From NCBI GenBank assembly GCA_032871835.1, contig CM065295.1, positions 63,795,687-63,859,686 of the forward strand: a stretch of DNA of 64,000 nucleotides, given 5' to 3'. Position numbers and translations under genes: made by a program. The notes below the pieces were generated by a model. That model had not been told where the DNA came from, did no database searches, and worked only from the letters and a program-made list of their open reading frames with translations. Origin of the DNA: Dipteronia dyeriana (lineage: Eukaryota > Streptophyta > Magnoliopsida > Sapindales > Sapindaceae). Position 1 is the stretch's first letter, and each line of letters opens with the position of its first letter. This document shows, in pieces, positions 44,009 to 55,658 of this stretch.

Positions 44009-47000
44009 CTATTGTAAACCTGACCCAGCTTTAGCCAAAACATCAGCTAAAGAGTTGTTGCTTCTAGCAGAGAATTTGATCAGTATCGTGCTCGTCAAAG
44101 ACAAAAATTGCCTAATATCATACAACACATTGACGTAATTAAGGTGATCAAACCCACCACCATTAATCCAAGAGACCGTATATTTAGAGTCACTCAAAAC
44201 GGTGATGTTGCGCTCCACTAAGTACATACATTAGACGAGATTAAGGCACAAACACGATGAATGACTAGGATTTCAGCCAAATTAGAATCTGCTAACCCCA
44301 CACAAGATGAAAAATGACATAAAACTTTATCGTTCGAATCTCGTAACACTCCACCAATACCGGCTAAGCTCGGGTTACCCCTAGAAGATCCGTCCATATT
44401 AAAGACAAGGTCATGATCATTGGGAGGAGACTAAGGCATATGTACCTTAATCTTAGAATGAATCTTATCAACGCACAGCCTTTCAATATCAAGAAGATTT
44501 TTAAACCACCAAGCCACTCTAAAATTAACCGTATCTAAAGCAAAGAGAAAATAGATGCCTTACCACAAAAAATCACAGCATTCTGGTTCTCCTAAATGGT
44601 TCAACTCACAGTAAAAATAGCACGTGCAATGCCCTCTTGCTTGCCTTAGCGACACATAAGCTTGCCCAGCCTCCCATCCATCAATGAAAATCTTGGTTAT
44701 TGTAAGAACTAATCCCCTACCAGTCCATTGCCTCTGACCACAACTTCCAAGACCAGACACAGTGTCAGTAAATGTGATTAATAGATTCCGACTCACTTCC
44801 ACATAATGGGCATTCGGTTAAAGAAATATGAGACAAAGCAAAAATTTTCAAAACTTCTCTAACAAGGATACGGCCTTTGAGTAGCTGCCACAAAAATTTC
44901 ATCTTTCGGAGGGACATACCCACACCATAACAGAGGACAACCTGTTGAATTCACCAAGCCTCCATTCTCCTCATAGTACCTTCAAAACGACTTAACCGAA
45001 AAATGCCTATCTGGACAGAAAGTCCATGCCAAAGCACCCAAGATATCCCCATAATATGAATGCTTATTAAAGTCATCATGAAACAATTCCATTGGGAAAA
45101 TTCCCAGTTAAATGGCTGTCTTCTTAGCTGTACAACCCAAGACCAGCAGGCTCCTTCCCATTTCCCATACTTGCAAACCAAGCCAATTTTGTTAAAAGCT
45201 AATGCAAATATTCTTACAAAAGCATGCATTAAAGGACTAGAATCCCAGCCCAAATCCTTCCAGAATCTCACCCTCTCTTCTGAACCGACAACCACGCTGA
45301 ACCCTTCCTTGATTATTCTGGTCGAGGCACTACACTTATCACAAAACTTGTTCACAAATTTAACAAACGAAGAACCTGACTTCACATGAAAAAATCCCAC
45401 ATAATGCCATCATTCTTCACCCCATACTTTGTACACAAAATTGTCTTCCACAAGGAAGAGTGTTCATTCCTAAAGCACCGAATCCAGTTTGCCATCAAGC
45501 TAACTCCCTTATCCTTAATCCTCCATATACCAAGTCCATCGTTCCTTTTACTTTTGCATATCGAAACCCAATCCACTGTATGAACTTTTTTCTTCTATCA
45601 TTCTAGAAAAAATCCCTTTGAAGTTTTTCAAATTTTTTAGCCACCCCACCCGGAACCCCAAAGACCGACATATAATATGTTGGTAGGCTAGACAATACCG
45701 CCTTTATGAGAACTAGTATTCCCCCTTTAGATAGAAAACTCATTTTCCAATGGGCCAATCTATCTTCCACTATCTTGATAACCGAAAAACATAAACCTTC
45801 CCTGACAAAATTTCCACCAAGCGGTAAACCTAAATACATCACATGCAAGGAATACAAATTACACCGGAAAGCTTTCGCCCATTTTTCATTGCTTGGAGAT
45901 TTCTTACCAATTTTCACAAGAGAAGAATTATGAAAATTGATCTTAAGGACACTAACTCAAAACATCTTAATATCTGTTTGACATTCAAAAGGGAATCCAT
46001 ACATGGCTCAATAAACAAAAGAGTATCATCTGCAAATTGGAGATGAGTTAAATGGACCTCATCGTTCTGAAATCCAATTCCCTTCATCAAACCTTTCTCC
46101 CTAGCTTTCACAAGCAAACAACTGAGCACCTCCACTACCAAATTAAACAAAAAAGGGGATAAAGAATCCCCTTGCCTAAGCCCTATATCCATCGAAAACT
46201 CCTTTATCGGCTCTCATTAATTAATACAAAGGAGAAGAAACACAACCACGAATCCAATCTATCCACTTAACACTGAATCCCATCAACCTGAGCACCTTAA
46301 ACAAGAATCGTTGTTAACACTATCATATGCCTTCTCGAAATCCAGCTTAAGAAGAATACGACCCATATCCGATTTCTTCCAAGAATGAATCATCTCATCG
46401 GCTATCACGAAACTGTTAACAATTTGTCTGCCACTCACAAAAGCCATTTGAAACTGACTAATGATCTTAACCATTACCTTTTTCAGCCGATTAGCGAGCA
46501 CTTTTGCTAAAATTTTGTAAGTTGCTCCAACCAAACTAATAGGTCGGTAGCCCTTTAAATACTCAGGATTTCGAGTCTTAGGCACTAGAGCAATAAAGGT
46601 CCTATTCACATGCTTAACCACCGAACTGTCATTGTGAAATTCCTCCATGAATCCTAAAAAATCATTCTTGACAACCTCCCAGTTGGATCTAATAAAATTC
46701 AGATTGAAATCGTCCTACCCCGGAGCTTTGTTACCATCATAATCATATAAAGCCTCCCACACCTCCTCAACCGAAAATTTTCCTTCCAATGTTAAGCTCT
46801 CCGAAACCGATAATTGCTTAATTTCAAGCCCAGGAAAACTAAGATTAAAATTGGTTTTCAACTGGAAATGCTTTTTTAAAAAGCCAAGTACACCTTCTTT
46901 TACTAGAACCGGATCATCAATATTCCTATTTTCAATAAAAATATCACCTATACAATTATTTTTTCTTCTCATGGTGGACAGGATATGAAAATACCTGGTG

Positions 47001-48118
47001 TTTCGATCTCATTCCCTTAACCACTTGACCCTGGACCATTTCCTCCATTTCTATTACTCTCGACAAATGTTCATCCAAATCTTGACCAAACAATCTTTCC
47101 TTTTCTGCCTCAGATCCATGACCAGCCAACCACGATGGCCTTTTCCTCGATCTCAATAAGTTATTTGTCAAGCATTTTTTATTGCTTCCTACTTACCATT
47201 TTTTCTCTAACTCACATTCTCATTACTTTCTTCACTGCCTTGGATTTACGACTTAAGGCAATACTGAAAGAACCACCCTTTTTAGTTTTCTTCCAAGATT
47301 CCTCACAGCACGCATCATCTCCTTACAATCTAGCCAACTATTTTGAAAAAGAAAAGGTCTTGGTCCTCATTCGACTCCAAGCTCACCTAACAGTATCGGA
47401 TTGTGATCCGAAAAGCTTCTACTTACCCTTTTCTGTAAAATAGAAGGAAACCATGATAAAAACTTTGAAAAGCAAAGAAATCTATCAAGACTTGCACATA
47501 AGCCAGCCTCCATATTATTTGTCCACGTAAAAGCCATACCCTATAAAGGCAAATCCACAACCCTAGCCACATCAATAAAACCCTTGAAATTATGCATAGA
47601 ACTAGCACTGTTTAGACCCTCAACCTTTTAACTTTGTTCCAGCACCGTATTGAAATTACCACCAACAACCCAAATGTTAGGCAAAAAAGATTGCGCATTG
47701 AGAAATACTGCCATAAAACTCTTCTATCTTCTTCTTGATTTGCTGCATAAACATTACAAAAAGTGACCTCATTCTTGAACTTTGATAACATGCCAAAGAC
47801 GATAATACAACGATCATTAGTGATGCAATCCGACACTACAAAGACTTCATCATCCCACAACATCAACAAGCCACCCGTAGAACCAGTAGAATCCACGCCA
47901 ACACCTTTGGACAACAAAGAACCACCCAGAGGCTTGATCGTTCTTAAATTGAAGTGCTTCAATTTAGTTTCTTGTAAAAATAAAAGGGACAACTTATGAA
48001 TACATACAATATTTCTAACAGCTTTACACTTCTCAGGTCTCCCTAGACCTCTAATGTTAGAGGATATAATAGACATAAAGAGAAAAGGAAACCAAACATA
48101 CCAGGTATAACCAACCAC
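44009..48118 (-). pseudogene. LINE 1 ORF2: endonuclease, reverse transcriptase, RNase H
   Basis: Order on minus: an AP-type endonuclease (from about 48075; SIISSNIRGLGRPEK, LLFLQETKLKHF, FCNVYAAN, and SDHNPIL near 47400), a linker (46715-46972), RT fingers (46283-46648; FIALVPKT, GYRPISLVGATYKILAKVLANRL, LKLDFEKAYDSV), RT palm (45914-46192; IGLRQGDSLSPFLF, LQFADDTLLF), thumb (45603-45917; GLPLGGN), a zinc-binding linker (44560-45576) and RNase H (44009-44400; ending NNSLADVLAKAG). The RT active site FADD is kept. At least seven stops or frameshifts separate these parts. Confidence 0.87.
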
Positions 48119-50290
48119 TCATTGAAAAGTTCTGAAACTCTCCTCATCCTCTGCCACCCTATTCCTGATCTCTTCTGAAACAACAACCTCTTTACCATTA
48201 AAATCCAATCCTAAAGAAACACCCACCTCTATTACCTTAGCAACCTCTTTGCGTAGAATCCACACATATTTCTTCTGACTCTTCGCAGTAATGTTAATCA
48301 CCTCGGTACATTGTCCTTCGGTCGAACCTAGAATGACTTCACATTTAACTTCCTTAACACTGACGACTGCAACTTCTTCCTCTAAGTCCAAACCGCCTTT
48401 TGCTAACGACTCTTGCTTAACAAACACCACAGTAAACTCAAGGAATCGAGAAACATTTGATCTATCTTTTTGAGTAACCATTTCATACCTTTTACAGACA
48501 CTACGACCCTTTCCTCCACCATTGGATGCCTTTTTGTTTATAGAATTGTGAGGCACCTCAACACTATTGTTGAGAATTTCTTGAGAATCAGAGATGTGTG
48601 ACACAAAATTCTCAGAGGATCCTGTCAACTGGGCAGGATCAGAGTGAAACATGGGCTTCATAACAATATATGAGACGAAACCCAACATGTTAGATTGTTC
48701 CACAGTATTTTGACCCAAGTCAGTACCTTGGCAATCAACCTAGGACGGGCCACAACCCAAATCTATAGTTATATTCCCACCCAACATCTGTCCAGGGGAC
48801 CTCCATTAACGAAATCATTCCTGCTAAAATTGGAAATTAAATTCTCTCCCCCATATTCTTTTTCAAAAGAGGAAGAACAACTGTCACGTATATCCCCAAC
48901 CGGTGCCGAATCCGAATCGTCATTATTAACACCAATAACGTTAGTCCTCTTTGTAGTTTCCATACTTAATGATTTCCTTTCGTTACCCGTCTGGCCTTTC
49001 TAACCTTATCTTCTGTAGACTTCAACTTCTCATAATTACTTGTCTATTCGCCATACAAAATTGGCGGCTTGAGCTTTTTATTACTAGGCTTTTCTTCTAC
49101 CTTTTCATCTTCTTGCTCCGAATCAGAACCGCCCATGCAATTGCTTTTGGACATCCCAGACCCGATGCCAGTGTCACCATAACAAACACCTCTATATAAT
49201 CCAAGCCACCTCAAAATCACCTTATATATTATTGGTTATGGGTCTTCCCTTGCAAAGACTGAAAAGATTCGTCTCTTTGAAACCATTTTGACTATCTCTG
49301 GACACTTAGGCCCATTTGGAATCAGCACTAGAACTCTACCACTAGCCAAAGTGCTTCAATCCAAAGTTTTATCCTTAAAGAGCAAGGTTTCACCCATTGC
49401 CCAACCCAAACTCCTGAAAAAATTCCTCACCTCAGCAGTCCAATGGAATGTCATAAAACTCCACCTAAGCAAGCCTAGCTTGGGGTGTAATGGCTGGTGA
49501 CTAAGCACAGACGAAAGAGAAAAATCCTTCCTATAACTCTTTATTGTGCATGAAGGTCTCCATGTCCTTTACAGAACGGAATAGCCAAAACACGTTCTTG
49601 TCCCTTAATTAATAAAAGGTAAAAAATATTTGTTTATAAAGCATGCCTTGAATAACAGATGATATGTCCGTAAAAGATTTTAATACCCCCACAAAAATAA
49701 AGTTCAACCAGCTAGAATCACAATTAGATTCATCCAATGTAACGTCTCCACCTTCCTAACCTTGTTTCGATACATCTTCAATTGAACTGAAACTAAGTTT
49801 TCCACTTTCTTATTACTATCTTGAGCTTTCTCTATAGGACCCATTTTGCATATTGGTTCCTTGACCACCTTAGCATAAGACAGGCCAGAACGAACACTCA
49901 AAAATTCACCGATGTAACTGCCTTCTCCTTCTTCACCCCCTGGGATCTAGTAACATGTTTTTTTCTTGTCATTTCAATCCATATTGGCAACTTTGGATTG
50001 TATGGGTCACCCCGACACGTGCATACCATTAGTAAGCCCCGCAACTCTAGTTGCTTCATCCAACGAAGCAAACCGAACAAAAGCAAATCTGCTTCTTCTA
50101 ATCCTCAATGAAGGAGACAAATAAAGATCTCTAACAACACCAAAAGCCTTAAAAATGCCCCATAATCCTTTCACATTTACAACCGGATTCAAATTACCCA
50201 CATAAATTTAGACCAAGTTTGACCAAAAAACCCTATAAACATCTGACGACCTTGATCGAAAACCACGCTCACACTCACCTTTCATGTCGA
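48119..50290 (-). pseudogene. LINE 1 ORF1 (RRM-type RNA-binding protein)
   Basis: The N-terminal part (50007-50290) holds an RRM: YVGNLNPVV (RNP2-like; a stop lies just upstream), then FKAFGVVRDLYL and RSRFAFVRFASLDEA (RNP1-like). The middle is interrupted. The C-terminal part (48119-48718) is open and acidic, Val/Glu/Lys-rich, with no named domain. ORF1 proteins of this kind bind LINE RNA; here it is not translatable as one chain. Confidence 0.75.
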
Positions 50291-50349
50291 GAGAATTTTT
50301 GGAGTCCTCTCTAATTTCCTTATTTATTCTAGTATATTGAATCCAAATA

Positions 50350-50712
50350 AATGATTTATTACCTGTTAGATAATTGTTCAGTTATTATATTTTACGACCT
50401 AAGTCTTAATTCGATTAAGGACTTAAATTAAGTGGCTTTGGGTCATTAATTTCTATGACGTAAATCTTACAATTAGTTAAAATCATCTTAAATAAAAAAG
50501 TTAATTTTTTTAATTTTTGACTTTACTATAAATTAATAAGTCGAAATTAACATAGTATGTTTTATTTTTGGTTGGTTTGATTCAGTTACAAAACTTTCTT
50601 TTGTTGGTAACCTTAGTTGCTTAGATTGTACGTAGTTGTTCTAGACAATTATTCTTGCAAGCAAAGGCTTCGAGGGTTTGTGCTTTGGAAACTATTTTGG
50701 TAGTAATTCTTA
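50350..50712. other. AT-rich spacer
   Basis: No gene or clear repeat seen. Confidence 0.45.
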
Positions 50713-51630
50713 GGCTCCTTTTGATATTGTGTTTTAGAAGTTAAAATCTGATTATTCAATAATTTTGATATATAAAGTATGTTTTGTAACATTTTCAAGA
50801 GTGATTATTTAAAAATCTGGGTTGATTTGACAGTAATTTTAAGAAGCAAGCGAGGGTTACTTTTACAAAGTGATTATGATAGAATTTGTTGTTTGATTTA
50901 ATGAATCTCTTTAAAGACTAAATAATCTCAATTGAGGTAACATAATACAAATATATCTTATGTTTAATTTCATGATTCAATTTTATTTGTTTATCGTTAA
51001 TTAAATATAAGATTAATTAAAAGATTTAAAAAACAATTTGTTCATTTTCTCGATCCAATTTCGAAACAAACACCTAAACTTAGAACTTAGAACAAAACAC
51101 TAAAACTCATCTTTTTTGCCATCTACTTCTTCTTTTCTATCATTCTTCATCTTTACCATCACAAACTCACCTAAAAGTACAATCAATAAAAATTATATAA
51201 AAAAAAGTGATAAAGTTTGAAGTGTTGTAGGTACCGGTATCCGTATGTCAAGTAAAAAAAAACCAAAAAATATTATAGTGAAAAGAAAATAAAGGAGTAA
51301 AGGAAGAAGCACCCAAGTTTTTATTTTTTTAGACTTTGTGCTATCAAACATTAGATTTTTCGGTTGCCAAGGGAGTTTGAGATTGAGAGACATGAAAGGA
51401 AATTTTTTGTTTTGCTTGATAATTCAATTTCATGTCTATTTTAGTCATTATGTAAAATCAAAGCAATTAGAGGTAAAGTTTACCAAACCCATGAATACTG
51501 ATTTTTAATCCACAACAATATCAACATCAGTATTGACCAAACAGTTGTTGGATCAAATTCACATTAGATTATTTCTTCAGTACATCTAGCAGTGATTATT
51601 TTAAAAGCGACAGTAATATCAAACCGACCT
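50713..51630. mobile_element. Tourist-like MITE, family shared with 63551
   Basis: The left end GGCTCCTTTTGATATTG and the inverted right end AGGTCGGTTTGATATTA are similar. TTA precedes the left end (50710-50712) and TTA follows at 51631-51633. The first 430 bp match 63551-64000 clearly (GAAGTTAAAATCTGATTATT, GTGATTATGATAGAAT, ACAAATATATCTTATGTTTA). No coding frame. Confidence 0.65.
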
Positions 51631-51633
51631 TTA

Positions 51634-53177
51634 GTCCTTTAAAAGGTATAGGTTGCACATACACATACAATTCATTCATGTGTCCCTGCATTGTTGTGCA
51701 ACACTTAACACATAATTTTTTTTGGATGGTCAAGCATTTAGCATTTTAGATGGTATCTTTGTTAGTTGTATTATTTTCTTATGTCTTGTTTTGTCTGTTT
51801 GACGGCTTCACAGAAATGGAAATCATATTTTTCATAAGAAAGATTACTGGAATCCATAACGTCTGTGAAATTGTGTTGTTGCACATTTGATTTTTGCTTA
51901 ATACGATACGGAGGCATGAGGTCCATACCAAGATTACAAATCGTAGCTTAATTTTACAAAATGTTTATAGGCATCGTCGCGACCTGTAAGCACAATGTCC
52001 CCATTGTGCCATCACATAGCGGGATGTGACCTCCATGTTTTGGTCTTTGATGTGATGAAAGAGCATAACCTTCTTGTTACATTCTCATAGTCGTGTACTT
52101 GTCTTTGACAAATGATCTGTCAGTTCTCACAACGATGTCACGTGACATTCTTTGTAGCGGTTTCATGGTCACAGTTTGAAATTTTCACCTAACGTGATGA
52201 TAAAGAGTGATCTCGAGGTCACGGTTTGTACCGCTTGAATTGCTTCAGGCGTCGTTTCCAACGCCAAGTTCCATCCCTAACTTGTTTTCAAGGGTTTTCT
52301 CATCCCATATAAATTCATATTGCTATATTTTTAAGAAAGGACTTGAGGGAATTTATTTTCTCATAAGAGTAATCATCAAAACACTCTTTAAACATTCTAA
52401 TACCCTAGATTAAGCCTAGGAGTCCTTGATTGAGTGAGGATTTCTCTCCAAACTCAAGGTATAATATAATATCTCCATCTTCATAGATTTGTTGATTGAT
52501 TTAGGTTTTGCTAATTAGATTGAGATTGTCTCTTGATTATACTAGATTCATATGATGTTTGTGCTTGATTTAAATATCTAGTCTCATATTTATCTCACAT
52601 TCTATTCGTTGTTTTAGACATATGAGATCCGAGATTAATTTGTGCCTTTATTGGGATTTAGTCTTGCTAGGCCATTTTATTGACTTGAGTGAGCAAATTG
52701 GTGAAATCAACGTCACTAGAGTAAAAGTTCTGATGGTAGATGAGAAATGATAGATCAATAGGAATGTGTGATTTTGTACATATATATTGTGTGATTTCTT
52801 CGTCAAAAGTAACTCGTGAATATTTCTTCTTTAGAGGATTTACCATGTAAAACTCCTGGTCTTCAATCTTACTATTTCTAAAATTTTAATTTGTGTATAT
52901 TGTTGAGAGATCATTTGTTTTTGGTGCTTGTGATTGGGCTTTATCATTGTGATTGATTAAATTGGAGACAATATTGTGTTTAAGCTTTCAATTGTTGGTT
53001 GGATTTTATTTTGTGAGCTGATCATCAATTTTATTTTTACTTTAATTTCAAAAGAGGTTCAGTAGAGGTAAAACTTGGTAAACCGGCCTACACACCCTCA
53101 TGCTCTCTCTAGGTTTCCATAGCTTGTTAAATAGGTATTTTCAAACACATTGATAGTAACTTCCAAAATATACTCAT
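51634..53177. other. Probable LTR-like remnant, no gene
   Basis: The part 51950-52440 is richer in GC, with repeated phrases such as GGTCACGGTTTGTACCGC, GGTCACAGTTTG and TCACGTGACATTC, and a TATA-like CATATAAATTC at 52308. The part 52440-53110 has a U5/leader-like character ending TAAACCGGCCTACACACCC. This resembles long LTRs of plant retrotransposons, but no second LTR or duplication was found. I see no gene. Confidence 0.35.
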
Positions 53178-53234
53178 ATATAGGGTCAAGGGAGGTATGG
53201 CCATATATAATTATAGGAACCGTAAAATGGAAAC

Positions 53235-55628
53235 ATGAGAGAGAATTACAGAGAGAGTTTTAGAGATGGAAAGACCCATTCGAAGGATCAAGGCAGTTCA
53301 GAAAGGCCAGTGGGATACAATCATTGTGTCATGAAGGATTTCAGGGACGGTTTGGTGTCCATTTTCATAGGCAACCTTAATCCAGTAGTTGATTCTTGGG
53401 TGTTATGGAGTACCTTCAAGGTTTTTGGGAAAGTCACGGACGTTTTCCTCTCATCGAAAAAGAAACCAACAGAAGTTGTTTCGCTTTTATCTGTTTCGAA
53501 ACCTTGGCCGAGGCAGAGAAGGTAGCTTAGAAGGTTGATGGAATGCATGTTTATGGGTGGCCCATAACTGTTGAGGTGGCAACTCATGACTAGAAAAGAC
53601 GCCACTTTTCTGCTCACCCTTAAGATGGGAGGGACAAGCCTCACAAGAGCATTAACGGGGGGAATGGACAAGAATGGGGTACGTTCTATAATCGTGAAAG
53701 TAGCTCTCATTATCAAGGTGGACGATCCTATATAGAAGCAGTTAAGGAGGACAAGTTTAGTGAGCATGAGTTTAGACCTCTTATGTCATGGTCTGGTTCA
53801 TACGAGGTCGGCCAATGGTTGTTTAGAAGTGCAGTGGGGAAATTGAAGGACTTTGCCAATATCGATTCTGTGAACCAAAAAATGGTGGCTAGAGGAGTTG
53901 TGTTTTCTTTTACTTTTATGGGAGGGAAACTAATCGTTTAGTCTTTCGAATAAGAGTATGATAGAAACAATTTCATCATAAAGAGCCATCTATGGAATGA
54001 TTGATTTGAATCAATGAAGAAATGGAGTGGCTCAGAGCATCTGAAGAATGGGCAGGCAATGAACAAGTTAAGATGGATTGAAGTTTATGGGGTTCCTTTG
54101 AATTGCTAGTGCAACTCCTTCTTTTCAAAAATAGGGAGTCAAGTAGGTGAAACATTGTGGGTTGAAGAAGAGACATTGTTTAAAGAAAGATTGGATGTAG
54201 GTCGAATTCTAGTCTCTTTTTCTTCAAACACCCAGGTAGCTCGTGAGATAGTGGTAAAGATCGAAAAAGGTGATTTTTCGTTAAGGTTGGTGGAAAAACA
54301 GGAGCCAGTGTCAAGTGAATGAATGATCAACTTTTTGGGGTTACGGCCTAGGCTTGGTTTTTTGAATTTCAGTAAGGAAAGAGAAATTAAGAATCCCAAC
54401 AAGACAAAAGGTCACGGAAAGTGAGGTTTAGAGGTTGTTAAAGAGGTTTTAGATGATGGATGGCAATATGACAATGATAGAACAAGTAGGAAGATTGATG
54501 TCACACAGAGAGAGGGGAAAAGGTATGCCAGTAAAAGGGATGGAAGCAACTTGTAAGAAATGTGTCCAAGTTTTCTAGGAGGATAGTTGATGAAGATAGG
54601 TGTACCAAGTACAAAGGGAAGGTCAACCTTAGTTATAAGTCTACACATTTGCATCCTGAGAGTAGATTAAGGTGTAAGGTTGTCACAGTGAGTAGCCATT
54701 TTGAGACAGAGCCTGATGTAGAGATCATACCAAGATTTAAAATGTTCAAGGAGGAATGTTCCAAATCTTCTCACTATGGACCATTAGGGTCCCTTAGTAA
54801 TGAATCTAAAGAATCTGGGCCCAAGGAGAGGTACATGCTCAAACTTTAAAAGAAGAGAAAAGATCAACCCAAGAGTCGTACAAATATGGCTCTAAGTGGA
54901 TCGGGCTCAGATGATATGGGCTCCCAAAAAAATGGCATGCTAAGTTTGGACAAAGAGCCCCATCCTCACGTCCCAATAAAGAAGTTTTGAAGCCAGAAAC
55001 TGAGATTAAGGATACTCGAAGTCGTCAGGTGGTCCAAATTAATCAGGTGGCGACAGATTATGGCATATAGTTAGTGGTCAACTTACGAAATAATGAACCC
55101 GGTGATTGTCAGTTGTCTGAAGGCACTTTACTGGTAGATGAAGAAGAGTTAACACAGGGCGGTGGGGAATTCTTGAACGAGCTTTCAACAATCAAGTTGA
55201 ATACTTCTTTAAAATCAACCAGAGGTAAGCGGTCTTAGTTTTCTTCTAAGACTCGTCATAGGAAAACTAGAGGTCTGAAATCTACCCATAACGATAAGGT
55301 CGAGCGCGGTAGCAAGATGGTTAAAAGAGTTGTTTGGAACTTGGAAGAAGATATAACAAAAGTTATCGAGAAAGGGATTGTTGCTGGTATAGACTTCAGG
55401 TCTAGGAAGGAAAGGGGCAATGGTGACCATAGTGGAAAAGTGCAGGAAGATGTGGGGGTGGAGGAGAATCGTCAACTTCTGTCAAAAAATTGGGATTTAG
55501 ATGATGAAGTGGCAAAAGTCCTAGAAACAAGAGTCGTTTTGGGTTTTGACTATAATGGCAACGAAGAAGAGATAGTCGAGTATGTAACGACTCGTGAAAG
55601 GGAGGATGAGGCAAGAATGGAGGCATAA
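53235..55628 (+). pseudogene. LINE 2 ORF1 (RRM-type)
   Basis: It starts MRENYRESFRDGKTH; the RRM begins FIGNLNPVVDSWVLWSTFKVFGKVTDVF, and the RNP1-like part continues in another frame (about 53470-53530). The middle (53530-54850) is readable as basic and acidic segments (KSHLWND, WIEVYGVP) with frequent stops. The C-terminal part (55317-55628) is open and resembles the LINE 1 end (repeated VGFDYNGNE-type phrases: LNFNGKE there, GFDYNGNEEE here). Confidence 0.72.
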
Positions 55629-55658
55629 TTTGGTGTTGTGTTGTTCTGTCGAGTGTCT

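Larger units (their letters stand above)
43666..50349 (-). mobile_element. Full-length LINE (RRM ORF1, RNase H in ORF2)
   Basis: The 14-bp duplication ATTGAATCCAAATA flanks it at 43666-43679 and 50336-50349. The 3' end on minus is a short A tract (43681-43690 on plus is T-rich). ORF1 is at 50290-48119, ORF2 at 48118-44009. Both are broken, but the 5' end is complete, since the duplication directly precedes the short leader. Confidence 0.88.
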
